DNA from: Labrys okinawensis
GTDB lineage: Bacteria; Pseudomonadota; Alphaproteobacteria; Rhizobiales; Labraceae
NCBI RefSeq assembly: GCF_002982075.1
Contig: NZ_PUEJ01000004.1
Location: forward strand, 434,001-498,000
Direction of reading: 5' to 3'
Length of the DNA stretch: 64,000 nucleotides
In this document: positions 1-9,141 of the stretch, piece by piece
Position numbering within the stretch: the stretch's first letter is position 1
Layout: each line of letters opens with the position of its first letter
Notes under the pieces: generated by a model
What the model was told of the DNA's origin: nothing
Database searches by the model: none
The model's input: only the letters and a program-made list of their open reading frames with translations
Program-made: the position numbers and the translations under genes

Positions 1-2060
1 CCGGGATGAGCGGCTTCCTCCGCTCCGCGCAGGCCGAGGCGGATGGCGAAGACCACCGCCACGCAGGCGAGCAGGATGGCACCGAAATCGAGGATGGCGG
101 CTGGCATGTCGGCCTTGCGCCGGCGCAGGAGGATGCCGCCATAATAGAACGCCGCCGCCGGTATGGCATAGCGCAGCAGGATATCCTGCCAATCCGGGAA
201 GCGCTCGAGGCCGGCGTCGGCCAGGGTCCAGGCTCCGCCCATGCGCGCCAGCACCAGCAGGACGAAGCCGGCGGCACACCAGCGCAGGGCAGGCAGCGGC
301 CGCAGGGTGGAGACCCAGGCCGCACCGAGCGCCGACAGGCCGAAGGCCAGTGTGAGCGGGGAATCGGCGATCAGGAAGGTGAGCGTCAGCGCCACCGCCG
401 AGGCGCTGGCCACGGCATGGAGGGAGGAGCCGGCTCCAGGTGTTCCGTCCTGCTCCGTCTGCGTCTCCAGCCGCAGGAAACGCTCGGTCGTCGCGGCAAA
501 GAGCACCGCAAGACCGGCCGCCACGGCCCCGAAGGGCAGGCTGGCGCGCAGGCTCTCGATGCGCAGATAGGCGATGGCCAGCGCGAAGATCGGGGGCGCC
601 GTCCCCGCCAGCGCCAGGGCCAGGGCCGGCCGTTGCGGCCTGGGATGGCGCATCAGGCTGATCGTGGTGGCCAGCAGCAGCACGGCAGCCGGAACGATCG
701 CGATCTCGATATAGGCCTGGAGGGCATCCGGCATCAGGAAAGGCAGATAGAGGTGGCCCGGCACCACCACCAGCGGCTCGGCTGCGAGCTGCCCGTCGAT
801 CGGCCAGATCCACAGGCAGGTGAGCCCAGCGAGGCCGGCAATCACGGCTGCCGGGGCAAGCGCGTCGAAGGCGAGCGCCGCCGCCAGCGCCAGTGCCATC
901 ACGATCAGCAAGGTGGCAAGCGAGGCATGCCCGAACACGTCGGCGCCGGCGAAGGAGACGGCCAGGATCGCGAGGCCGGCGACCGCGCCCAGGCCGACGG
1001 GATCGAAGCTCTGATAGGCCTTGCCGTGATGAGGCTCGTAGATCAGCACCGCGCCGATCAGGGCCGACAAAGCGAGGATGTAGAACACCATGGCGCCGGT
1101 GTCCTCGCCCATGATGCTGCCCAGGACGAAGCCATAGCAGAAGGCGGCGAGACCGGCGGCGATGGCGAGCCAGCGCCAGAGCCGAATGCGGGCCAACATG
1201 AAGGCGGCTGCGGTCACCACCACGACATAAAGGGCGAGAGCCCAGGGGTTGGGCTGGTTCGAGGAGACCAGCAAGGGAGCGCCATAGGCGCCGACAAGGC
1301 CCAGCCCGGCGAGCCAGGGACCATGCAGCGCCGCCGCATACATGGTGGCGATGCCGACCAGGCCGAGCAGCACGAAGGCCTGGGCCGGGCTGAGGAATTC
1401 ATAGAGCGCATAGGCGGCATAGACGGTCGCAAACAGGGCGACCGTGCCCGCGGCCGTGACCACGCCGGGAATATAGACGGCCTGCCCTGCGGCGGGCGCC
1501 ACGGGACGGCGCCTCAGATATTCGCCACCCCCAATCAGGGCCAGGGAGAAAACGAGACCCGCCAGGATGCGCGCGCCGGGGCCGAGAAGCTCCTCCTCGA
1601 CGGCATACCGCACCAGGAAGGCACCGCCGAGCGCCAGCGCCAGCCCGCCCACCCAGACAGCCCAGCGCGTTCCGAGCTTCTCCTCCAGGCTGACCTTCGG
1701 CTTAGGGGGCGCCGAGCGGCGCGCGGCCTGCGCGGAAGCGGCCGCCACCGGCTCCGGCCGGGCCTGCGGCGGTGGCGGCTCGATGGCCGGCAGCGTCTCG
1801 GCTGGCACGGCAGCGGGAACCGGCGCAACCGCTTCCCGCACGGGCTCGGCGGCCTTTCTCTCCTCCGCCGGCGCTGCCGGCGTAGCGGCCCTCGCGGCAT
1901 CGACCGGCACCGGGCGTAGGCCCGCCAGATGGCGAACCCTTTCCTCCAGGTCCTGCACCCTGCGCCTGAGGCCGAGCGTCATTACGAAGGCGACGATCGC
2001 CAGCACCGGAAAGGCGAGCACCAGGAGGCCGATGAAGAGGAAGGCACTTTCTTCGGACAT
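1..2060 (-). CDS. DUF2339 multi-spanning membrane protein (C-terminus off the left edge)
   Basis: The minus strand is open from an ATG at 2060 to the first base, about 686 codons with no stop, so the gene is cut by the window edge. One N-terminal membrane helix (residues about 5-28) is followed by a charged Arg/Glu stretch, then a Pro/Ala-rich linker (about 45-105). After a conserved-looking stretch containing LGTRWAVWVGG come many consecutive hydrophobic helices rich in Ala, Leu and Gly. This layout, a single helix plus linker and then 20 or more helices, is that of the DUF2339 (PF10101) predicted membrane proteins. Their function is unknown; a role in the cell envelope is often supposed but not shown here. 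A long open frame on the other strand over the same bases is an antisense artefact. Confidence 0.82.
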   Translation of the reverse strand, partial: MSEESAFLFIGLLVLAFPVLAIVAFVMTLGLRRRVQDLEERVRHLAGLRPVPVDAARAATPAAPAEERKAAEPVREAVAPVPAAVPAETLPAIEPPPPQARPEPVAAASAQAARRSAPPKPKVSLEEKLGTRWAVWVGGLALALGGAFLVRYAVEEELLGPGARILAGLVFSLALIGGGEYLRRRPVAPAAGQAVYIPGVVTAAGTVALFATVYAAYALYEFLSPAQAFVLLGLVGIATMYAAALHGPWLAGLGLVGAYGAPLLVSSNQPNPWALALYVVVVTAAAFMLARIRLWRWLAIAAGLAAFCYGFVLGSIMGEDTGAMVFYILALSALIGAVLIYEPHHGKAYQSFDPVGLGAVAGLAILAVSFAGADVFGHASLATLLIVMALALAAALAFDALAPAAVIAGLAGLTCLWIWPIDGQLAAEPLVVVPGHLYLPFLMPDALQAYIEIAIVPAAVLLLATTISLMRHPRPQRPALALALAGTAPPIFALAIAYLRIESLRASLPFGAVAAGLAVLFAATTERFLRLETQTEQDGTPGAGSSLHAVASASAVALTLTFLIADSPLTLAFGLSALGAAWVSTLRPLPALRWCAAGFVLLVLARMGGAWTLADAGLERFPDWQDILLRYAIPAAAFYYGGILLRRRKADMPAAILDFGAILLACVAVVFAIRLGLRGAEEAAHP

Positions 2061-2331
2061 GCTCACCCATGACTGGTCATTGCAGCGCAGGCGTCGCGCG
2101 ATTCTTGGTTCAACGTCTTTGCGAAACTGGCCGAACAAATCGCAAAATACGGCAGGCGACAAGTACGGGCGATCGGCCCGGCAATTGAAGCTGCACGACA
2201 CCCGCATCGGCGAAACAAAATCACCCTGTCCACAATCGCAACTATTGTGTCAGCCATATGCGCGAATCCGGATCCTGGATATCCCGCCGGTTACAGGTGC
2301 TGAACGCAAGCCTGTCGTTTCCTCCCAGCCA
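2061..2331. other. Intergenic gap, no gene seen
   Basis: This gap of about 270 bases lies between the DUF2339 start and the end of the LysR gene. It is less GC-rich than its surroundings. No convincing coding frame, RNA gene or terminator was seen. It must hold the promoter of the DUF2339 gene. Confidence 0.4.
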
Positions 2332-3228
2332 TCAACCAGACGAAACCCGCAGAAAATCAACGAGCACGCGCAGCGCAGCCGGCATCTGGCGACGTCCGGG
2401 ATAGTAGAGGAAGAATCCCGGATAGGGCAGACACCAAGCCTCCAATACCCGTAGAAGACGACCTGAATCCAAATGCTCCTGTATGTGCTGTTCAATGCAA
2501 TAGGCAACTCCGACGCCATCCAGCGCCGCGGATATCATCAGGTCGGGATCGCCAAGAATGAGCGGCCCATCCACCGCCACATTGAACGCCCGCCCGTCCT
2601 GATCGAATTCCCAGCGATAAAGCCCCCCTTGAGTAGTCTGGCGATATCCGATGCACCGATGCCGATGCAGGTCCCGCGGGGTCTCCGGCGGCGGAAAACG
2701 ATCAAAATAATCGGGCGAGGCTACGACCGCCGTGCGCAGATCGGAAGTAACACGCACCGCGATCATATCGCGCTCAAGGCTTTCCCCGAGCCTGATACCG
2801 GCGTCATATCCTTGGCGAATAATGTCGACAAAGCCGTTCTCAGCCTCGATCTCCAACACGACGTCAGGATAAAGATCGCTGAACGCACGGAATTTCGGAG
2901 CGAGCACCCGAACTGCAACAGCCCGCGGCACGCTGATACGAACCGTTCCTGCTGGATGGTCACGAAACGCATTGAGCGTCTCGATCGCCGTTTCGATACT
3001 GGCGAAGGCTGGTGCGACCTGTCGCAGCAGCGCGTGTCCGGCAGCAGTCAGAGATACCGTCCGGGTGGTTCGGTTGATCAGCCGCACGCCAAGCCTTTGT
3101 TCCAGCGAGCGTAGAGAGTGGGAGAGCGTCGACGGCGTCAAGTTCAGTCGCACGGCAGCCCGGCGGAAACCGCCTTCCTCCGCGATGGCCACAAAGGCCG
3201 TTAACTCGCCAATTTCCCCTGCTCGCAT
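2332..3228 (-). CDS. LysR-family transcriptional regulator
   Basis: A 298-residue protein of normal LysR length. The N-terminal winged helix-turn-helix covers residues about 5-62 and includes RRAAVRLNLTPSTLSHSLRS and LGVRLINRTTR. The effector-binding domain follows (about 88-295). The start chosen is the ATG at 3228, because the protein then opens with MRAGEIGELTAFVAIAEE, the usual distance before the HTH; the frame is open up to 3360 but the extra residues look non-coding. It is divergent from the SDR gene at 3362, the classic arrangement for a LysR regulator controlling its neighbour. A palindrome (3231-3251) lies right at its own start. The inducer is unknown. Confidence 0.9.
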   Translation of the reverse strand: MRAGEIGELTAFVAIAEEGGFRRAAVRLNLTPSTLSHSLRSLEQRLGVRLINRTTRTVSLTAAGHALLRQVAPAFASIETAIETLNAFRDHPAGTVRISVPRAVAVRVLAPKFRAFSDLYPDVVLEIEAENGFVDIIRQGYDAGIRLGESLERDMIAVRVTSDLRTAVVASPDYFDRFPPPETPRDLHRHRCIGYRQTTQGGLYRWEFDQDGRAFNVAVDGPLILGDPDLMISAALDGVGVAYCIEQHIQEHLDSGRLLRVLEAWCLPYPGFFLYYPGRRQMPAALRVLVDFLRVSSG

Positions 3229-3230
3229 GA

Positions 3231-3251
3231 TTGATGAATCATGCCCATCAA
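3231..3251. promoter_or_regulatory. Candidate LysR operator (inverted repeat)
   Basis: The sequence is TTGATG, nine bases, then CATCAA: a perfect 6-bp inverted repeat. It lies three bases upstream of the LysR start codon, in the 133-bp divergent region facing the SDR gene. It contains a T-N11-A core, as LysR-type sites do. Binding by this regulator is an inference. Confidence 0.4.
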
Positions 3252-3361
3252 CTCGTGCAAAACAAGATGGATAATTTCGAACAATGAGGTCGGGTAGGAT
3301 TTCCATATCGCGTTCGTGATGTAGCCGCGAACTGGGCATCCTTCTTCCATGAGACCTCAAA

Positions 3362-4159
3362 ATGCCGGAAATTACTCAAGAGCCCTCTCCTGAAACCCGC
3401 CGTCTTCAAGGACGCGTAGCCATTGTTACCGGCGCCGGAAGCGGTATCGGCCGAGCCGCCGCGCTGGCCTTTGCTCGCGAGGGCGCCAATGTCGTGGTGG
3501 CGGGCCGCCGCGTGAGGGAAATCGAGGAAACTGCCGGCGCACTGGAGGCGGAAGGCGTAAAAGCTCTGGCTATACCCACCGATGTTTCACGAAGCGGCGA
3601 TATCGAGGCATTGATCGCAAATACGGTTCGACATTTTGGACGCCTCGACTGCGCCTTCAACAATGCCGGGATAGAAGGCGTCTTCGCGCCGATCACCGAC
3701 CTGTCGGAAGAGGATTTCGACCAGGTGATCGCCACCAATCTGAAGGGCGTCTGGCTGGCGGTAAAGCACCAGGTCGCCGCCATGTTGCAGCACGGCACGG
3801 GCGGCGCGATCGTCAACACCTCGTCTTGGCTGGCCAAAGGCGCGCTCGCCGGCTCCTCGGTCTACTCGGCCAGCAAGGGCGCACTCGACGCGATGATCCG
3901 GGCAGTTGCCCTCGAGGTGGCGGAGCGGAACATTCGAATCAACAATGTGAATCCGGGGATCATCGATACTCCGATGCTGCGCCGTTTCGTGAATGATGAA
4001 ACCGCCAAGCCCTGGATCGATTTCACGCCCGCCAAGCGTCTTGGCCGGCCGGCTGACATTGGCGATGTAGCGATGTGGCTTTGCACCGACGAGGCGCGCT
4101 TCGTGACAGGGCAATCGCTGTTGGTCGACGGCGGCTACACGATTGCCGGTATGCGCTGA
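3362..4159 (+). CDS. SDR-family NAD(P)-dependent oxidoreductase
   Basis: A 265-residue classical short-chain dehydrogenase/reductase. It shows the cofactor motif TGAGSGIG (about 23-30), the NNAG motif near residue 99, and the catalytic YSASK (Tyr/Lys near 168-172) with a Ser in the preceding NTSSW stretch. The arginine-containing VVAGRR turn after the second beta strand hints at NADP use, but this is not firm. The C-terminal LLVDGGYT is typical of SDRs that place a C-terminal loop near the active site. It is the first gene to the right of the divergent LysR regulator and is followed on the same strand by an aldo/keto reductase and a hydrolase, suggesting a small detoxification or catabolic set. 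The substrate cannot be told. Confidence 0.9.
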   Translation: MPEITQEPSPETRRLQGRVAIVTGAGSGIGRAAALAFAREGANVVVAGRRVREIEETAGALEAEGVKALAIPTDVSRSGDIEALIANTVRHFGRLDCAFNNAGIEGVFAPITDLSEEDFDQVIATNLKGVWLAVKHQVAAMLQHGTGGAIVNTSSWLAKGALAGSSVYSASKGALDAMIRAVALEVAERNIRINNVNPGIIDTPMLRRFVNDETAKPWIDFTPAKRLGRPADIGDVAMWLCTDEARFVTGQSLLVDGGYTIAGMR

Positions 4160-4324
4160 CGCCGCTTCGATCAGGCTCCGTTTTGCAGACGCAGCCATGA
4201 TCCGGGTTGCCAGCCTCACGCTGCAAGCTGTTTCGCCTGAACTGTGATGCCCGGTGCCCGCGTGATCTGGCTCCGCGCCGCTTCCAATCCTTCGTGTAGC
4301 TGACGGACGCCAAAAGGAAAACGC

Positions 4325-5296
4325 ATGGAGTACATTCGACTTGGCCGCAGTGGCCTCAAAGTCTCCCGCTTATGTCTCGGCTGCATGACCTATGGCGATC
4401 CAACGTGGAGACCGTGGGTTTTGCGGGAAGACGAAGCGCGCCCTTTCATACGGGATGCGCTGGAAGCCGGAATCAATCTCTTCGACACTGCCAATATCTA
4501 CTCGGCCGGGGAAAGCGAGCGTATTCTCGGCCGAGCCATCAAGGATTTCGGCCGCCGTGACGATGCGGTGATCGCAACGAAAGCCTATTTTCCCACGGGA
4601 GGTGGCGCAAATGATCGCGGCCTGTCTCGCAAACATATTCTGGCCAGCATCGACGCCTCTCTCCAGCGTTTGAACACGGATTTCATCGATATCTTCGTCA
4701 TTCACCGCTTCGATCCGCATACCCCGATCGAAGAAACGGCGGAAGCGCTGGATACGGCGGTGCGCGTCGGCAAGATCCGCTATCTCGGCGCGTCGTCGAT
4801 GCATGCCTGGCAATTCATGAAGTTCCTGGCGTTTCAGCGGTACAACCGGCTGGCCTCCTTCATAACCATGCAGAGCCAATACAATCTGATGACCCGCGAG
4901 GATAAGCAGGAGCTGATCCCGCTCTGCCAGGAGGAGGGAATTGGCTTGACGCCATGGTCGCCGCTTGGTCGCGGCCTTCTGGCGGGATCACGTCGGGCAG
5001 AGACATTACGGGCCGGAACCGACGAGCAAGTCACGCAATGGTACGACGGACGCAAGGAGGTCAGCGAGACCATCGCCGCGGTGGAGAAGGTAGCAGACAC
5101 CCGCGGCCTTCCGCCTGCGCGGATCGCTCTGGCATGGGTTCTTTCCAGACAAGGCATAACCGCGCCGATCCTAGGCCTGTCAAAGCCTCATCACCTTTCC
5201 GATGCGCTGGGCGCTCTTCAACTTGTCCTTTCCGATGACGAAGTCGGTTTGCTTGAAGCGCCCCTCAACGCCCGAAAGATACCGGCGCGATGGTAG
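4325..5296 (+). CDS. Aldo/keto reductase
   Basis: A 323-residue aldo/keto reductase with the (alpha/beta)8 fold. The N-terminal GRSGLKVSRLCLG is typical of the YajO/Tas-like group. The catalytic tetrad is visible: Asp and Tyr in DTANIYSAGESE, Lys in VIATKAYF, and His in FVIHRFDPH. NADPH-binding residues near the C-terminus lie in GLSKPHHLSDALGAL. It should reduce an aldehyde or ketone with NADPH in the cytoplasm. It is 165 bases downstream of the SDR gene and on the same strand, so co-transcription under the LysR regulator is possible but not certain. The true substrate is unknown. Confidence 0.92.
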   Translation: MEYIRLGRSGLKVSRLCLGCMTYGDPTWRPWVLREDEARPFIRDALEAGINLFDTANIYSAGESERILGRAIKDFGRRDDAVIATKAYFPTGGGANDRGLSRKHILASIDASLQRLNTDFIDIFVIHRFDPHTPIEETAEALDTAVRVGKIRYLGASSMHAWQFMKFLAFQRYNRLASFITMQSQYNLMTREDKQELIPLCQEEGIGLTPWSPLGRGLLAGSRRAETLRAGTDEQVTQWYDGRKEVSETIAAVEKVADTRGLPPARIALAWVLSRQGITAPILGLSKPHHLSDALGALQLVLSDDEVGLLEAPLNARKIPARW

Positions 5297-5458
5297 GCAT
5301 CCGATAGCCGAAATCGGCCGGGCAGGCTTCTGTCATACACGCGTCGAGTTACAGCTATTCTCGGTTCCGGACCGGCTCAAGGGCGTCCCCCACCACGGGC
5401 ACCCATCATATATGTCGGGGATGGCAACTGTTCCATCGAGAGAATTGGAAGGCAAACC

Positions 5459-6322
5459 ATGGAGCACCTGACCCTCGAAGCGAGCGGAACCCACTTCCAT
5501 GTCGTGCGCACCGGCAAAGGGCCGGCGCTCCTATTGCTGCATGGATGGCCGGAATTCTGGTTGGCCTGGGAGCCTGTGATGCACAGACTCGCCGACCGCT
5601 ACACACTTGTCGCACCCGACCTGCGTGGTTTCGGCGATAGCGGCAAACCCAGCGGTCCATTCGGTCCCGACGGACACGCCGGTGACATGCTGGCCTTGAT
5701 CGACCTGCTCGGCATAGATCGGATTGGCGTCATTGGGCACGATGTCGGCGGCGCTGTCATGCAGTCGCTTGCCCGCCTTGCGCCGGCGCGGCTCGCAGGC
5801 CTCTTTTTCTTCGACTTCGTCTACCCCGGCATCGGGCCGCGCATGGCCGCCCCCGATCGGCTAAATGAAATTTGGTATCAATCTTTCAACCAGATGGAAA
5901 TGGCGCCGGAACTCATCGGAGCAACGCGCGAGAGCTGTCGAGCCTATATCGGCCATTTCCTGCGCCACTGGGCGAATCGCAAAGACGCGCATGACGACGT
6001 GCTGGATGTCTACGTCGACAATTTCCTAAAGCCCGGCAACCTCAAAGGCGGCTTCGCCCACTATAGTGCTTCCCATGCCGGCCGCATTGCCATGATGAAG
6101 GGTGAGGCGCCGCCGCTTCCCCCTATATCGATACCGACATGCGTGCGCTGGGCAGAGCATGACCCATTATTTCCCTATGCCTGGACTGATCGACTGAAGG
6201 ATACTTTTCTCGATCTCGATCTCGCTCCGTTTCCCGGCGTGGGCCATTTTCCGCATCGCGAGGACCCGGACCGCGCGGCACAGGAGATCGATGCGTTCTT
6301 CTCACGCTTACGAGGGCGCTAA
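5459..6322 (+). CDS. Alpha/beta hydrolase, epoxide hydrolase or dehalogenase-like
   Basis: A 287-residue alpha/beta-hydrolase. The oxyanion-hole motif HGWPEFW is at about residues 28-34. The nucleophile elbow is GHDVGG (about 96-101), with Asp rather than Ser as nucleophile; this is seen in epoxide hydrolases and haloalkane or haloacetate dehalogenases. The C-terminal GVGHFPHRED supplies the catalytic His. Asp as nucleophile means an ester intermediate resolved by water. Epoxide hydrolase and dehalogenase activity cannot be separated without checking the cap-domain tyrosines. It is the third gene to the right of the LysR regulator, 162 bases after the aldo/keto reductase. A plausible joint role is handling a xenobiotic or plant-derived epoxide, aldehyde or alcohol. 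Confidence 0.87.
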   Translation: MEHLTLEASGTHFHVVRTGKGPALLLLHGWPEFWLAWEPVMHRLADRYTLVAPDLRGFGDSGKPSGPFGPDGHAGDMLALIDLLGIDRIGVIGHDVGGAVMQSLARLAPARLAGLFFFDFVYPGIGPRMAAPDRLNEIWYQSFNQMEMAPELIGATRESCRAYIGHFLRHWANRKDAHDDVLDVYVDNFLKPGNLKGGFAHYSASHAGRIAMMKGEAPPLPPISIPTCVRWAEHDPLFPYAWTDRLKDTFLDLDLAPFPGVGHFPHREDPDRAAQEIDAFFSRLRGR

Positions 6323-6438
6323 GGCAGTTCGGCAGGCGGTCTTGCGCCTTCGTCAGTGAATCGCGGATTCGGCATCGGCTCCTGCCGGGACGAGAAGCCG
6401 ATAAGCCCGATCGCTTTCGTATTCTTGAACTCCCGCTG

Positions 6439-7824
6439 TTAGGCCCACCATTTGACGCGGTAGAAGATATGCTTGCCGATCTTGTCCTTCTCCCGCATGT
6501 CGCGCACCCAGCGCGGGCGGACATAATTGGCGTGATAATGCGTGGCGTTGCCGACTTCGGGGATCCAGTCCTTGGCGTTCATCACCCGCTCGGCGATGAC
6601 CAGAGCCTGTTCCCAGGGTTCCTTCTCGGTGACCTTGTCGGCGACGAGATCGCAGGCGAAGGAGAACTGGCAGCCGCCATAGCGCTTGTTGCTGGCGCCC
6701 TGATAGACCACGTCGCAGACATTCTTGGGATAGAAGGGTGAACGCAGGCGGTTGATGATGACCTGGGCGACGGCCACCTGCCCTTCCCGGCTCTCGCCGC
6801 GGGCCTCGAAATAGATCGCCGTTGCCAGGCACGTCTGTGCCTTGGTGAATGCCGCCGGCGGCAGGTCGAGCGGGCGGGCCTTGCCGTCGTCCAGCCCGGG
6901 CAGGCCGGCGATGCGCGATTTCTTCTGCGCATCGGTCAACCCCTCGTCGCTGCCGATTTCAGGCAGGGTCTGGGCGTCGTCCGGCGTCATCACCGGCTGT
7001 ACGTTCGCCAGCGCCACCACCGGCTGGAGAGCGCCCGGCTCGGCCATGGCGAGCTCGACCGGCAGCGCCTCGTCGGCACGGGTGGTGCTGCTGGTCAGGC
7101 TGGCAAGGTCGGGGCGGCTCGCCGCCGGCGACATGCCGCCGGTCGGGGCCAGCGAATGATCGAGAGGGACGGCGCCGTCATGTCCGCCGAGTTCGGCGTC
7201 GGCGACCGAGAGCCTCTCGGCGAGCTTGGTGACGACGATGGCGCTGAGCCGGGACGGCTGGAATTGCTGCAGCCCCTCGGCGGTTTCGGGCGGCTGGAGC
7301 TTGCGCGACAGGCGCGCTATCGGCCTGGCGCCGACTTTGGGCATCAGCACATGCGGGTCGCCGGGCACCATATAGGCGACGTTCTCTCCGGCACCCCGGT
7401 CCGGCCGCCTGTCCCCCTTGGCGGTCCGGATGACCTCGGGCCAGCTCGTCATGCCCTTCTTGGTGGCATCCCGGATCGGCGCGCTGGGCGGGCCGACATC
7501 GTCGGGAAGCGGCATGAAATCGTTTTGGCTCGGCGTCAGGGTCAGGCTGGCTGGCATGGCGCGCAGCGTGAAGCCGTCGCCGAAGGCCGCCCGCGGCGCC
7601 GAACCGATATCGGCCAGGCTGAGCTGCGGCATCGCGAACAGACCGGCCCGCATCACCGAGACGCGCCGCGCACCCAGCACACCTACGCCGCCCTGCAAGG
7701 CACCATGCATGCTGGCGGCAACGGCGGGGCTCGCCTGCACGGCGGTCGAGCGCCGATACATCATCGTGCTGGTGGCGCCAGCGCAGAGCAAAAGGGCGAT
7801 GATGACGGGCCGGCGCAGCAGCAT
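6439..7824 (-). CDS. SleB/CwlJ-type cell-wall hydrolase
   Basis: A 461-residue protein. The N-terminal hydrophobic stretch (about 5-18, LLRRPVIIALLLCAG) acts as a signal or membrane anchor. A long low-complexity middle region follows. The C-terminal Hydrolase_2 domain (PF07486, about 325-461) contains AIYFEARGES, whose Glu is the expected catalytic acid of this lytic transglycosylase-like fold, then QVIINRLRSPFYP, CQFSFACD and NATHYHANYVRPRW. The family cleaves peptidoglycan. In non-sporulating alphaproteobacteria such proteins are taken to act in wall remodelling in the periplasm. It converges with the hydrolase gene at 5459-6322. Its upstream side faces the two hairpins at 7861-7972. Confidence 0.88.
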   Translation of the reverse strand: MLLRRPVIIALLLCAGATSTMMYRRSTAVQASPAVAASMHGALQGGVGVLGARRVSVMRAGLFAMPQLSLADIGSAPRAAFGDGFTLRAMPASLTLTPSQNDFMPLPDDVGPPSAPIRDATKKGMTSWPEVIRTAKGDRRPDRGAGENVAYMVPGDPHVLMPKVGARPIARLSRKLQPPETAEGLQQFQPSRLSAIVVTKLAERLSVADAELGGHDGAVPLDHSLAPTGGMSPAASRPDLASLTSSTTRADEALPVELAMAEPGALQPVVALANVQPVMTPDDAQTLPEIGSDEGLTDAQKKSRIAGLPGLDDGKARPLDLPPAAFTKAQTCLATAIYFEARGESREGQVAVAQVIINRLRSPFYPKNVCDVVYQGASNKRYGGCQFSFACDLVADKVTEKEPWEQALVIAERVMNAKDWIPEVGNATHYHANYVRPRWVRDMREKDKIGKHIFYRVKWWA

Positions 7825-7860
7825 GGACGAGGCTCACAGGTTCAACCAACACGGCCTATG

Positions 7861-7905
7861 CAGGTTCTCCATGATCGCGCCCGTGGCGTGATCATGGAGA
7901 ACCTG
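7861..7905. repeat. Long perfect hairpin, first of a tandem pair
   Basis: A 16-bp perfect inverted repeat: the left arm 7861-7876 starts CAGGTTCTCC and the right arm is 7890-7905, with a 13-base loop. It lies in the divergent region between the cell-wall hydrolase and the uracil-DNA glycosylase. No T-run follows on either side, so it is not a standard terminator. Confidence 0.85.
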
Positions 7906-7922
7906 CAAGATTTCAAACCTCT

Positions 7923-7972
7923 GCCGACAATCTCGATACTGACCGTTCGTGGGCAGTATCGAGATTGTCGGC
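7923..7972. repeat. Long perfect hairpin, second of a tandem pair
   Basis: A 19-bp perfect inverted repeat: the left arm 7923-7941 starts GCCGACAATC and the right arm is 7954-7972, with a 12-base loop. It begins 17 bases after the first hairpin and has an unrelated sequence. No T-run is adjacent. Confidence 0.85.
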
Positions 7973-8045
7973 CTGGCCGATGAGCTCATTGATGATGCAT
8001 TAACCTTGATGGGGAGTTAACAGAGGCCGCCAGCCTGTTCCAACC

Positions 8046-8924
8046 GTGGAAGCTTTGCTCTATCCTTTCGCCATGATGTCCGCGTCCATGCCTCCCGAAC
8101 AGATCGTCGCGCTGCTGCAGTGGTATGCCGATATGGGCGTGGACGTGGCGATCGCAGACGAGCCGCTCGACCGTTTTGCCGAGAGCGCACAGGCCCCCCT
8201 CGCCTCCCCTCCCATGCGTTCCGTGCCGGAAGCCGATGCGGCGCGCAGGGCTCCCGCTGCCGCCGCACAGCCCCGCATGGCCTCCCCGGCGCCGACCATG
8301 CTGACCACCTCGCCGGACGCGGTGGAACTGGCGGCCCGCGAACAGGCGCGCAGTGCCCGCACGCTGGACGAATTGCGGGACCTGCTCGAGCGCTTCGACG
8401 GCTGTGCCCTCAAGGCCACGGCCAATCGCCTGGTCTTTGCCGACGGCGCGCCCGATGCCAAGGTGATGTTCGTGGGCGAAGCCCCCGGGCGCGACGAGGA
8501 CATTCAAGGCAGGCCTTTCGTCGGCCGCTCGGGACAATTGCTCGACCGCATGCTCACGGCCATCGGGCTCGACCGCACCAAGGCCTATATCGCCAATGTG
8601 GTGCCCTGGCGTCCGCCCGGCAATCGCGATCCGACCCCGCAGGAGACCACAATCTGCCGTCCCTTCATCGAACGCCAGATCGAGCTGGTGGCCCCAAAGG
8701 TCCTGGTCTGCCTCGGCGCCCGCAGCGCGCAGGCCTTGCTCGGCGTCACCGACGGTATCCTGAAACTGCGCGGGCGTTGGCTGGACTATGATCTTGCCGG
8801 CCAGCGCATCCGGGCGATCGCCACGCTGCACCCGGCCTATCTCCTGCGCCAGCCGGTGCAGAAACGCCTGGCCTGGCGCGATTTCCGCGCCATCCGCACG
8901 GCAATCGAGCAAGACATGTCCTGA
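8046..8924 (+). CDS. Uracil-DNA glycosylase, family 4/5-like
   Basis: A 292-residue protein of the UdgA-type superfamily often labelled SPO1 DNA polymerase-related. Motif I is GEAPGRDED (about 144-152), followed by GRPFVGRSGQLLDRML. Motif II near the C-terminus is TLHPAYLLRQP. Cysteines in DGCALK, TICRPF and LVCLGA may hold an Fe-S cluster, but the four-cysteine pattern of thermophilic family 4 enzymes is not fully clear. It removes uracil from DNA in base-excision repair. The N-terminal about 110 residues are a less conserved, Ala/Pro-rich extension usual in alphaproteobacteria. The start is uncertain: ATGs at 8073 or 8076 are equally possible and no good ribosome binding site decides. Confidence 0.88.
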   Translation: MEALLYPFAMMSASMPPEQIVALLQWYADMGVDVAIADEPLDRFAESAQAPLASPPMRSVPEADAARRAPAAAAQPRMASPAPTMLTTSPDAVELAAREQARSARTLDELRDLLERFDGCALKATANRLVFADGAPDAKVMFVGEAPGRDEDIQGRPFVGRSGQLLDRMLTAIGLDRTKAYIANVVPWRPPGNRDPTPQETTICRPFIERQIELVAPKVLVCLGARSAQALLGVTDGILKLRGRWLDYDLAGQRIRAIATLHPAYLLRQPVQKRLAWRDFRAIRTAIEQDMS

Positions 8925-9141
8925 ATCCGCGCGCCGATGCAGCCTCTCACCTTCGAAGATGAAGCGAGCGCCGTCGGACCGCATTTCGGGAAAACTGTAT
9001 TTCCCTACGTAAGCACCGGCTAGAACCCCTGTAACGGACTTTGCGAAGACATATTTATTGGGTATGGCTTGCACAGTACAAATCACCATGCCGGCCGGAC
9101 ATCGGTGAAAGGCTGGCATCCGGGGAGCAGGAGACAGGGCG

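Noticed and set aside
6..1919. Very long plus-strand open frame
   Set aside because: It is antisense to the DUF2339 gene; its translation is rich in Gly, Gln and Arg with no domain pattern, as expected from the high GC of the opposite strand.
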